Source: Aldehydirespirator sp965204875 (GTDB taxonomy: Bacteria; Actinomycetota; Acidimicrobiia; Acidimicrobiales; Aldehydirespiratoraceae). Taken from it: a stretch of DNA of 64,000 bases. A model generated the notes under the pieces. It ran no database searches. It was not told where the DNA came from and was given only the letters and a program-made list of their open reading frames with translations. The translations under genes were made by a program, and so were the position numbers. The stretch is taken from assembly GCA_965204875.1 (NCBI GenBank), contig OZ242020.1, forward strand, positions 1,240,001-1,304,000, in the 5' to 3' direction. This document shows positions 37,940 through 45,963 of this stretch, in pieces (position 1 is the stretch's first letter; the number at the start of each line of letters is the position of its first letter).

Positions 37940-39037
37940 TCAGGCGCTATCCAGCGAAACGGCCAGCTCAACCGCCTCCTCGAAATCCGGGGCATCCTTC
38001 CAGACCAACCGTTCCACGACTGCGGCGTAGCCCTCCTCCAGCGCCTCATAGGCTTGCGAACCTGAGGTGAACACGACGCTGGTGCCGTATCCGGCCTCAG
38101 GACGAGGCACCGCCTTTCTGCGACTGAGGGGACGCGCGACGCGCTGCGTGGATGCCTCCAGCAGCGGACGGACCTGCTCGCCGTGCTCGCTGCGCGCTGT
38201 ACGTGCGAGGTCGTACAGGTCGCGGCCCCGTTGGGTGATACCGCCGAACTGTCCCGCAACTGCGCGCCTGTGCAGGGCGTCAAACTTGTTGAGAGCCGTG
38301 TAAGCGGGGGTGACACATTGAATCTGGAACCCGCCCAACTCGGGGAACCGCTGCCGCTGCTGCTCCGAGGCAAAACGTCCCATAGCAGACATCACGGTTC
38401 GCTCTTCAAACAGAGGCAAGCCTGCTGGAGGAGATTCGACAGTGCTCTCGATCCGCAGAAAGTTCTTCCGGTCTCCCATTGAGATAGCAATATTTCGGAA
38501 TCCCTGAGCGCCGTTATCATTGTATTTCACAGGCCCGGCAGTTGCGCCGAGCGCACCGGGCAGCGGCTTCTGCGACTGGCTGAGCAGCTTCCGGATCGCC
38601 TGCCTGCTAGGCTGCTCAGCGGCAGCAAAGATGACCAAGTCTAAGTCGTCCGAATGGCGTTCTGAGACATTCCAGGCAGAAACAAGGGCGGTACCGCCAG
38701 CGAACGCGGTTTCGCCCATCGTCTCACCGGTCTCGCCGTGCACGATGCGGCAACTCTCCGGCCTTGAGGCAACGGCATAGAGGGCTGAGATGAGCCAGTA
38801 GTCCTTGATTGCTTGACCGGCAGACAGACCCAGATGTCCGGTTGCGTCATGGCAGAGCCGACGGAACTCGTTGGGGTGACCGGCCAGACCCGGCGATCCC
38901 GACTCTATGCCCACCCACTTGATGTCCTCCAGCCTGCGGGAATACGTGGGAGCGCTGTCGGCTGGCAGAGGCGACACGGGACCCATTCGCCCGGCAGCGC
39001 GCGAGTAGGCATGCGGCGTTGCGGCACTCCGTCTCAT
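37940..39037 (-). CDS. AbiEii/AbiGii nucleotidyltransferase toxin
   Basis: About 365 residues from ATG 39037, chosen because it overlaps the antitoxin stop (ATGA). The nucleotidyltransferase core is visible: ETAFAGGTALVSAWNVSERHSDDLDLVIF with the GGT-AL turn and the Asp-Leu-Asp metal site, then the central ALNKFDALHRRAVAGQ and RGRDLYDLARTA region. AbiEii adds nucleotides to targets such as tRNA acceptor ends, halting growth, for example during phage infection. The C-terminal coding end is followed by a GACGGCGA array. Confidence 0.87.
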   Translation of the reverse strand: MRRSAATPHAYSRAAGRMGPVSPLPADSAPTYSRRLEDIKWVGIESGSPGLAGHPNEFRRLCHDATGHLGLSAGQAIKDYWLISALYAVASRPESCRIVHGETGETMGETAFAGGTALVSAWNVSERHSDDLDLVIFAAAEQPSRQAIRKLLSQSQKPLPGALGATAGPVKYNDNGAQGFRNIAISMGDRKNFLRIESTVESPPAGLPLFEERTVMSAMGRFASEQQRQRFPELGGFQIQCVTPAYTALNKFDALHRRAVAGQFGGITQRGRDLYDLARTARSEHGEQVRPLLEASTQRVARPLSRRKAVPRPEAGYGTSVVFTSGSQAYEALEEGYAAVVERLVWKDAPDFEEAVELAVSLDSA

Positions 39038-39681
39038 GCCGCGACCGCTTGGCATGGCGCAGCTTCGCACGCCTCGTTGATGCGATACAGGAAGTTGACT
39101 GGATCAGGGTGGCGCTCGGTCTCAGCCGCCCAGAGCAACAGTTCCCGCCGCAGAACGAACGGTTGCCAGGGCTTCCAGGGCATACGGCTCTCAGAAACGC
39201 CGCTGCCCAGGGCCTCCAAGCACTCCGGCCAAGACCGCTCGGTGAACTTGAGGTGTGAGATGCCCTCCAAGAGAGTCACCTCTGTCCAGTTCAGCCGAGC
39301 CCTCCGCCGGTTCGGTCTGGAAGTGTACCGGATATATGAAGCGAAGGGCTTCACCCGCCGCAGCGTCACCACGTCAACCTTGGCTGCCATCTGAGAGCAC
39401 CAGTCGAGGTTGTGCATGGCGTCAAACCCGTGAAGCCCCGTGCCCTGGCCCCCGTAGATGAGCGCGCCAGTGGGGTGTGCCTTCCAGATCTCGTGCTTGG
39501 GTGCCTCGTCCTTGAAGTAGAAGCCGGGCGCGACCCTGAGGAAGGCCGAATCCGGGTCCTTGGCCAGCCGGGACATGACCCCGTTCACCGTGGACGGCGG
39601 GGCTGGCACCTCCCGCGACCAGAACCATGTGTAGGTCGGCAGGCTCTCAAGCCATTGGAGGGCATCTGCTCTGTAGGACAC
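39034..39681 (-). CDS. AbiEi-type antitoxin/transcriptional repressor
   Basis: About 215 residues from GTG 39681. The start is supported by gap-free alignment of VSYRADALQWLESLP with the ATG-started paralogue at 1-192; a longer frame from ATG 39720 would add residues with no counterpart. The N-terminal winged helix (residues to about 75, VPAPPSTVNGVMSRLAKDPDSAFLR) is followed by the antitoxin domain. AbiEi proteins repress their operon and neutralise the toxin by phosphorylation-type or non-contact mechanisms. It overlaps the toxin gene. Confidence 0.82.
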   Translation of the reverse strand: MSYRADALQWLESLPTYTWFWSREVPAPPSTVNGVMSRLAKDPDSAFLRVAPGFYFKDEAPKHEIWKAHPTGALIYGGQGTGLHGFDAMHNLDWCSQMAAKVDVVTLRRVKPFASYIRYTSRPNRRRARLNWTEVTLLEGISHLKFTERSWPECLEALGSGVSESRMPWKPWQPFVLRRELLLWAAETERHPDPVNFLYRINEACEAAPCQAVAA

Positions 39682-39955
39682 GGTTGTAGCGTAGCAGGTT
39701 GCCGGATAAGCACACAACATATAACTTACTTACATTCGCTGCTGGGCGACCGCCTGCCTGCGACCTGGCAGTTCGCGCACGCTGTCCTGCTTGCACGCGG
39801 GCCGTCGGAGCCAGCCGCGAGCTGCTTCGAGCCGTCGGTGCACGTCAAAGACCCAACGGAAACTTGGCCGCCACCCACCCCCAGAGCGTGCGCGCCGATG
39901 GGTCGAAGGTTGGCCGGGGTACTCCCTGGTTGTGGTGATCCAAGCGCGGGTTCGG

Positions 39956-42478
39956 TTAGCCGGAGGGTTCGCTGAGCCTGACGATGCCGCCTGTGACGGG
40001 GGTGGTGGCGAGGTCGTCGGTGGCGTTGGGGGCGTTGGCCTGTGAGCGGATCAGGAACACGACGCTGCCTGTCTGACCCGAGGTGTTGGTGTCGGGGTCG
40101 TCCATCCAAGCTGAGAAGGTCAGACTGCCGTCAGCGCCGGTGTAGAAGGTCCGCCGATCCTGGTCCCAACCACTGGATGATTTGAGAGAGTTGGGCCGGA
40201 TAGTAGAATCGGTCGCTCCATCCCTGGCAACCCTGTTGGCGTGACCACCTGCGGGAAAGTAGAGGCGGTGGATATTGAACGCGGCGCGGGTCGAGCCGTC
40301 AGCGCCGACTGTGGTGTCAGCGCCGTCGGCGTCCTTGAGTTGCAGAGTGATCGACACCTTGTCACCATAATCAGCCTCCACGAACGTCGTGCTTCTGTTC
40401 CCGGCAGCGAACGACTTGTCAGACTTGGCACCGTTTGACATCACGGTAATGCTCGCAGCCGCCTTGCCAGCGGGAACAGTCGTGGTCGGCGCAGTGCCAG
40501 AAGTCGTGCGCGCTCCCTCCGACACCTGCACATAGAACACATGCATCCACTTGTTCGGCAGGTTGGTGACCTCGGGCGAGGCCGGACCGTTGACCTCCTC
40601 CACCACATGGATCGCGATTGATTGCTTGTCAGCCGGAATGCTCGGGTTCGGATCATCCGGCGCGATGACAGTGAACGAAACAGTGCCTGTGCTGTCCGTC
40701 TTAAGAGCATGGCCAGCAACTTGCTCTATGTTATTGCATCCCTTAGTCCCATCGCAGTGAAAATCGCGAGCGATAAAACCTACATACTTGTGGACGAATA
40801 ACTGCCTCGAGGACTTCGGAGCAATCTGGTCCATATGTCCGTAGGTGTTGTGCTGCCAGGTATTCAGAAGCACAGGGTTGGTGCCGTCCACGCCGACCGA
40901 AGTGTTCTTGACCTTGTTGCCGTCGTTCTCGTCCGTGTACTGCAACTGCACCGTGAACTGCGACCAGTCACCGAACTTCATCTGATAAAACGCGGCACCA
41001 TTGCTGTCCGTGGCCCTGGTAGCCGCAACAGCCGCATCATCGGCCGTGATCTTCAACGACTCCGCCGCCACCGTAGCCACCGTGGTAGTGGTAGCCACCG
41101 TGGTAGTGGTAACCACGGTGGTAGTGGTAGCCACGGTGGTAGTGGTAGCCACAGTGGTAGTGGTAGCCACAGTGGTAGTGGTAACCACGGTGGTGGTAGT
41201 GGCAATGGCAGCCACGGTGGTGGTTGTTGTTGTGGCGGAACCACCGCCACCACCACCGCCGCCGCTGGGGGCGGGAACAACCGCAGTCGTGGCCGGCACC
41301 GTGACAGCGTCAGGATCACCGGCGATGCGCAACTCGAACCCGTCCACACTGCTGTCGTTGTAAGAGTCGCCGCGGTCGCCGGACCAGACCCACACCGTCA
41401 CACCACGACCAACAGCCGCCGCGCTCAACTCATCCAACCTCACATCACCATCGGCACCGGTGACCGGATCACGGGCGTCGATCACGCACGCCGTGGAGGT
41501 GCGGTTCACGCTGCGCACGAGCGCGTTACACCCGCCTTGCGTGTCAAAGGCCCGATAACGGCGCTGCGAGTCCACAAAGAACCCGTCGACCAACGCCCCA
41601 GCCACCGGCTGAAACATCTCGTCGCGCACCGACACCACCACCCTGTTGCCATCAGCCTGCGCCGTCACACCAGCCGGACGCACACCCGTATGCGCCAACA
41701 TGCGCGTGATGAACGACGCCATATTCTTTCGCAACACCGGATCATTAGGCGAAAACGAACTCGCGCCGGCCGCGCTGCCCCTAGTGATACCAAGCTCAAA
41801 GGCATACGAGACCGCCGTGTCCACACCCCCAGGCACACCACGACGCGCGTCAGCGAAATGATCCAAAGTCGCACCCGACCCCAAGATCAGCTCACCCTCC
41901 CTAGCGCCTGCCTGATGGAACAGGCCAGGACTCGCATGCCGCAGGAAGCCAATCAGAGCCACCGCCATCTCAGCACGCGTAATGCTCGCACCCGGCCTGA
42001 ACACCATCCCCGACCCGGCCAAGATGTCATTGCGAGCCAACGCCACGATCGCGTTACGGCGCTCCTCGTCCAGATCCGCGATGTCAGCGAAATCGGCGGC
42101 ACCCGAGCCGCCCGTCAAATCCACCCCCGCAACCCCGGCAGCACGGTACAAGAACAGCGCCATCTGCGAACGCGACACCTCAGACCCGGCATCGAACCGC
42201 TCAGCCGTCCTACCCCGCGTGATCCCGTAGTACGCGATGCAGTTGATCGCAGCCTCAGCAACCAAACCCTCAGTGTCCACAAACCCCGCGTCACGCGTCG
42301 CGTCACCCACACACGCCGAGAACACCGGCAACGCATCAGCCTCCGCGCCACCGCTGCCCACAGGCGCAGCCCCGACCGGAGCCGCTGCCACAACCCCACC
42401 AACCAAACCAACCAGCAACAACGCACACCACAACAAACGAGGCTTACCCCCGCCACGGCGGCGACCGGCCACACCCAT
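39956..42478 (-). CDS. Secreted surface protein with S-layer homology repeats, Thr/Val linker and Ig-like domains
   Basis: About 840 residues from ATG 42478. Signal peptide: basic RRRGGGKPR, hydrophobic LLWCALLLVGLVGGVVAAA, cleavage near VGA-AP. Three SLH repeats follow (blocks with YYGITRGRTAERFDAGSEVSR, DILAGSGMVFRPGASITR, LGITRGSAAGASSFSPND), which anchor proteins to the cell wall; then a beta domain, a linker of repeated TTTTVA/TTTTVV (DNA about 41070-41240) and two more beta domains of bacterial Ig type, both carrying VGADGST or VGVDGTN turns. The best ribosome site lies before ATG 42527, which in this sequence is out of frame because of a G15 tract. Probably a phase-variable cell-surface protein. 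Confidence 0.75.
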   Translation of the reverse strand: MGVAGRRRGGGKPRLLWCALLLVGLVGGVVAAAPVGAAPVGSGGAEADALPVFSACVGDATRDAGFVDTEGLVAEAAINCIAYYGITRGRTAERFDAGSEVSRSQMALFLYRAAGVAGVDLTGGSGAADFADIADLDEERRNAIVALARNDILAGSGMVFRPGASITRAEMAVALIGFLRHASPGLFHQAGAREGELILGSGATLDHFADARRGVPGGVDTAVSYAFELGITRGSAAGASSFSPNDPVLRKNMASFITRMLAHTGVRPAGVTAQADGNRVVVSVRDEMFQPVAGALVDGFFVDSQRRYRAFDTQGGCNALVRSVNRTSTACVIDARDPVTGADGDVRLDELSAAAVGRGVTVWVWSGDRGDSYNDSSVDGFELRIAGDPDAVTVPATTAVVPAPSGGGGGGGGSATTTTTTVAAIATTTTVVTTTTVATTTTVATTTTVATTTTVVTTTTVATTTTVATVAAESLKITADDAAVAATRATDSNGAAFYQMKFGDWSQFTVQLQYTDENDGNKVKNTSVGVDGTNPVLLNTWQHNTYGHMDQIAPKSSRQLFVHKYVGFIARDFHCDGTKGCNNIEQVAGHALKTDSTGTVSFTVIAPDDPNPSIPADKQSIAIHVVEEVNGPASPEVTNLPNKWMHVFYVQVSEGARTTSGTAPTTTVPAGKAAASITVMSNGAKSDKSFAAGNRSTTFVEADYGDKVSITLQLKDADGADTTVGADGSTRAAFNIHRLYFPAGGHANRVARDGATDSTIRPNSLKSSSGWDQDRRTFYTGADGSLTFSAWMDDPDTNTSGQTGSVVFLIRSQANAPNATDDLATTPVTGGIVRLSEPSG
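41070..41240. repeat. Coding tandem repeats for the Thr/Val-rich linker
   Basis: On the + strand units such as GTGGTAGTGGTAGCCAC recur with 18-bp (and one 15-bp-like) steps. Read leftward they encode runs of four Thr separated by Val-Ala or Val-Val. They may shrink or expand in steps of whole codons, changing linker length. Confidence 0.85.
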
Positions 42479-42485
42479 CAGCCAG

Positions 42486-42500
42486 CCCCCCCCCCCCCCC
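42486..42500. repeat. Homopolymeric C15 (G15 on coding strand) before the S-layer-type protein start
   Basis: Fifteen C on the + strand. It lies between ATG 42527, which has GGGGAGG 5 nt upstream, and ATG 42478 of the main frame. With 15 G these two are out of frame by one; with 14 they would be in frame. A sequencing miscount in so long a run is possible. Confidence 0.9.
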
Positions 42501-42528
42501 GGAGAATCGCGAACCATTCAGAGACATC

Positions 42529-42654
42529 TCAGCCTCCCCTTCTCTCGAACACGGCAGAAACCCTGCCAGCCTGACTCGACCGGGACAACCCTAACGCCAC
42601 CCGGCCGGCCACAGCCAACTCCGGCAGCACCAGCGCCACACCAACCACCAACAT
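42529..42654 (-). CDS. Short hydrophobic leader-type ORF upstream of S-layer-type protein
   Basis: 41 residues beginning MLVVGVALVLPELAVAG and ending ERRGG; a GGAGGA motif lies 12 nt upstream, with a G11 tract in between. Its TGA is followed, one base later, by ATG 42527, so it could be coupled to the surface-protein leader. No family recognised; the hydrophobic start might be a signal-like or regulatory peptide. Translation not shown. Confidence 0.35.
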   Translation of the reverse strand: MLVVGVALVLPELAVAGRVALGLSRSSQAGRVSAVFERRGG

Positions 42655-42655
42655 A

Positions 42656-42666
42656 CCCCCCCCCCC
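42656..42666. repeat. Homopolymeric C11 (G11 on coding strand) between ribosome site and leader ATG
   Basis: Eleven C on the + strand. On the coding strand the run separates a GGAGGA ribosome site from ATG 42654, so its length sets the spacing and thus the translation rate of the leader ORF. The remaining sequence to 42767 shows nothing else. Confidence 0.85.
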
Positions 42667-42767
42667 TCCTCCACGCAACCCGCAACCCCACCAGAGCCCT
42701 CGCGTTGCCGAGTAGGAGGCGGCTACCTGTGGTGAGCGCTGCCCCGGTGCCTGGGTGACTTGGGGTG

Positions 42768-44294
42768 TCAGCCGCTGAGGGGGGCGGCCATGAGGCTCAC
42801 GTCGGTGAAGTGTCCCACCCACTGCGGCAGGATGCCGAAGGCTAAGGTCACCAAGCCGGTGATCACAAGCGCTGCCGACACCGACGCAGGGATCTTGATG
42901 GGCGACGACGTGTCGAGGCCTGCCTCCGCCGGCGGGGCCTCCACCCACATGTAAGAGATGACGCGGGCGTAGTAGTACAGCGCGATCACCGAGTTCACGG
43001 CCACCACCACGCCCAGTGCGACACCCCAGGCCGTGCCCGGCGACAGCAGCGCCAGCACGATCTCGAACTTGGCGAACCAGCCGCCCAGCGGCGGGATCCC
43101 CGCCAACGCCATCAAGAAGACAGTCATCGCCACGGCCAGGCCCGGCGAGTGGTGGAACAGGCCCCGGTAGCGAGCCGGGTCAGATCGGTTGGTGCGCCGG
43201 GACAAGGCGATGACCACCGCGAAAGCGCCCAGGTTCATGGCCGCGTAGATCGCCAGGTAGGTCACCACCGCGCCCAGCGCGTCGTCGGCCACAGCGGCCG
43301 ACTCCCCCGCCACCGCCAGCGGCGCCAGCATGTAGCCGGCCTGGGCCACCCCCGAATAGGCCAGCAGCCGCACCAGGTTGACCTGGCGCAAGGCCATCAG
43401 GTTGCCCGCGAACATCGACGCCGCGGCCAGCACCCACATCAGCGGCTGGTACACGTCGGCGCGGCCCCAGAAGCCCACGAACACCAGCGACAGCAGCGCC
43501 ACGAACCCGCCCGCCTTCGACGCCACCGAAAGGAACGCGCTGACCGGCGTGGGGGCGCCCTCGTAGGTGTCGGGCGCCCAGGTGTGGAACGGGAAGGCCG
43601 ACACCTTGAACCCGAAACCCGCCACCACCAGCACGATCCCCGCCGTCACCACCGCCAGCGGGGCGCTGCCCCGCGACACGGCCGCATTGACGTCGCTCAG
43701 GAGCGTGGAGCCGGTGGCGCCGTACAGCAGCGACATGCCATAGAGCAGCACCGCCGAAGCGAAGACCCCCATCAGGAAGTACTTGATGCCGGCCTCGTTG
43801 CTGCGCAGATCGCGCTTGTGCCAGGTGGCCATCATATAGGCCGGTATCGACAGCAGTTCCAGAGCCACGAACATCGTCACCAGATCACGCGCCGAGGCCA
43901 TCACCACCATGCCCAGCACCGCGGAGAGCAGCATCTGGTAGTACTCGCTCTCCCAGTAGTCGCCCTCGGCGATGAGGTTGGTGGACAGCAGCACAACCAC
44001 ATAGGCGGCCAGCAGGAAGACCGCCTTCATCACCAGCGCGAAGTCGTCCACGACGTAGGCGCCCCAGAACGTCGTGCGGTCGGCGCCGTCGGCGGCCAGC
44101 GTCAGCACCGGAACCAGCGTGGCCAGCAGGCCCAGCGACGCCAGCGCCGACATCACGGCCCTGCCCCGCTCCAGCCAGACGATGTCCACCACGGTCAGCA
44201 GCGCCCCGAAGGCGAGCAGGGTCAGCTCGGGCGCGACCGCGTGCCAGTCGATCGCCGGGCGCTCGAAGGCCAGCGTGAGCACCTCAGCCGGCAC
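42768..44294 (-). CDS. nuoN: NADH-quinone oxidoreductase subunit N (11-subunit cluster)
   Basis: 508 residues, GTG start just after the nuoM stop. Antiporter-like membrane subunit with about 14 spans. Marks: LLSIPAYMMATWHKRDLRSNEAGIKYFLMG (with the Glu/Lys pair of the proton channel), FHTWAPDTYEGAPTPVSAFL, LLAYSGVAQAGYML. It pumps protons as part of the membrane arm. Last gene of the leftward cluster nuoABCDHIJKLMN. The N-terminus before VAPELTLLAFGALL is short and of normal length. Confidence 0.93.
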   Translation of the reverse strand: MPAEVLTLAFERPAIDWHAVAPELTLLAFGALLTVVDIVWLERGRAVMSALASLGLLATLVPVLTLAADGADRTTFWGAYVVDDFALVMKAVFLLAAYVVVLLSTNLIAEGDYWESEYYQMLLSAVLGMVVMASARDLVTMFVALELLSIPAYMMATWHKRDLRSNEAGIKYFLMGVFASAVLLYGMSLLYGATGSTLLSDVNAAVSRGSAPLAVVTAGIVLVVAGFGFKVSAFPFHTWAPDTYEGAPTPVSAFLSVASKAGGFVALLSLVFVGFWGRADVYQPLMWVLAAASMFAGNLMALRQVNLVRLLAYSGVAQAGYMLAPLAVAGESAAVADDALGAVVTYLAIYAAMNLGAFAVVIALSRRTNRSDPARYRGLFHHSPGLAVAMTVFLMALAGIPPLGGWFAKFEIVLALLSPGTAWGVALGVVVAVNSVIALYYYARVISYMWVEAPPAEAGLDTSSPIKIPASVSAALVITGLVTLAFGILPQWVGHFTDVSLMAAPLSG

Positions 44295-44297
44295 CGC

Positions 44298-45845
44298 TCA
44301 GCCCCCGGCGGCCAGCAGGCCGACCACGGCCGGGTCGGTCACGTCGAAGATGAGCCCCGGCGCGACCCCGAACAGCAAGATCCCGACCAGCAGCGGCGCC
44401 CAGGCGATCCACTCGACCCGCGTCACGTCCGTGATCTCGTCGCTGCCGGCGAACTCGGGCTTGGGCTCGCCCATGGCGGTGCGCTGCAGCAGCCACAGCA
44501 GGTAGCCCGCGGCCAGCACCGTGCCCACCGCGGCGACCACCATGTAGACGCGGAACGTCTCCACCGGCAGGCCCGCGGCAGGCGAGTAGGCCGCCAGGAT
44601 CGCCGGGAACTCGCCCCAGAAGCCGGCCAGCCCCGGCAGTCCCAGCGACGCCATCGACACGAACCCCAGGATCCAGCCCAGGCGCGGCGCCTGTGCCAGC
44701 AGCCCGCCCAGACGGCGTATCTCCAGCGTGTGGTAGCGCTCCTTGACCGAGCCGGCCACAAAGAACAGCATCCCGGTGATGATCCCGTGCGCGACCATGC
44801 CGAAGATCGCCGCGTTCACCCCGAAGTCCGTCAGGGTGGCGATCCCCAGCATCACGAAACCCATGTGAGCCACCGACGAGAAGGCGATGAGCCGCTTCAT
44901 GTCGGTCTGGGCCAGGCACCCGAGCGCTCCATAGATGATGCCGACGACCGCCAGCAGGCCGATCCACGGCGCCCAGGCCTCGGCGCCGTCCGGCAGCATC
45001 GGCACGGCGATCCGCACGAAGCCGTAGGTGCCAAGTTTCAGCAGCACCGCGGCCAGGATCACCGAGCCGACCGTCGGTGCCTCGGTGTGCGCGTCGGGCA
45101 GCCAGGTGTGGAACGGGAACATCGGCACCTTCACCCCGAAGCCGATGAACATGCCCGCGAAGATCCACACCTGGGTGGCGCCCAGAATGCCCGCGCCGGC
45201 AGCGTCTGTCAGGGCGCGCATGTCGAAGGTGCGCAGCGCGTCGCCCGTGGCCGGGTCGGTGGACAGGAAGAAGAGCGCCAGAAACGACAGCAGCATCAGC
45301 GCCGAGCCGAACAGCGTGAACAGGAAGAACTTGATGGACGCGTAGCGCCGGTTCTCGCCGCCCCACACGCCGATCATGAAGAACATCGGCAGCAGCACCA
45401 CCTCGAAGAACACGAAGAACAGGATCAGGTCCTGAGCGACGAACGTGCCCACCATGCCCGTCTCCAGGATCAGTATCAGGATCATGAACGCCTTGGGATT
45501 GCCGGGCTCGGGCATGTGGTCCCAGGAGTAGACGACACACAGCGGCACCACCACGAGCGTCAGCGCCATCAACGGCAGGGAGATGCCGTCGAGGCCCAGG
45601 ATGAAGCGGCTGTTGATCACGTCGATCCAGGACACGTCGACCACGTACTGCAGGACTCCCGCAGAGCCGTAGTCGAAGTCGGCCAGCAGCAGCACACCCA
45701 CCGCCAGAGCGGCCAGAGACGACAGCAGCGCCACCCGCTTGTGGGCCTGCTCCTCGGCCGCGGGCAGCAGCAGTGACACCAGGGCCCCGGCGAGCGGCAG
45801 GAAGGTGACGAGTATGAGACCCCAGTCGTTGAGGAAATCGGTCAT
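44298..45845 (-). CDS. nuoM: NADH-quinone oxidoreductase subunit M (11-subunit cluster)
   Basis: 515 residues, ATG 45845. Antiporter-like subunit with the NuoM marks SWDHMPEPGNPKAFMILILILETGMVGTF-type segment (here split over spans), FFEVVLLPMFFMIGVWGG, FHTWLPDAHTEAPTVGSVIL and LIAFSSVAHMGFV. The Glu of the VLLPMFF region and the Lys of TDMKRL belong to the proton path. It follows nuoL after a 118-bp gap that holds nothing recognisable and is followed at once by nuoN. Confidence 0.93.
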   Translation of the reverse strand: MTDFLNDWGLILVTFLPLAGALVSLLLPAAEEQAHKRVALLSSLAALAVGVLLLADFDYGSAGVLQYVVDVSWIDVINSRFILGLDGISLPLMALTLVVVPLCVVYSWDHMPEPGNPKAFMILILILETGMVGTFVAQDLILFFVFFEVVLLPMFFMIGVWGGENRRYASIKFFLFTLFGSALMLLSFLALFFLSTDPATGDALRTFDMRALTDAAGAGILGATQVWIFAGMFIGFGVKVPMFPFHTWLPDAHTEAPTVGSVILAAVLLKLGTYGFVRIAVPMLPDGAEAWAPWIGLLAVVGIIYGALGCLAQTDMKRLIAFSSVAHMGFVMLGIATLTDFGVNAAIFGMVAHGIITGMLFFVAGSVKERYHTLEIRRLGGLLAQAPRLGWILGFVSMASLGLPGLAGFWGEFPAILAAYSPAAGLPVETFRVYMVVAAVGTVLAAGYLLWLLQRTAMGEPKPEFAGSDEITDVTRVEWIAWAPLLVGILLFGVAPGLIFDVTDPAVVGLLAAGG

Positions 45846-45963
45846 GTCGTGGTTCCTAGATCCTTTGGTTCTGCGTGGCTACAGGAGTTGACAGCGCTGA
45901 CAGTGGCTGACGGGGACGGATAACGGGGGACGGCGGTCGGTGGGGGAAACACTGCAGGCGGCG

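Noticed and set aside
41070..41240. Possible CRISPR-like array because of regular short repeats
   Set aside because: Units are contiguous with no unique spacers and encode the Thr/Val linker of the surface protein in frame.
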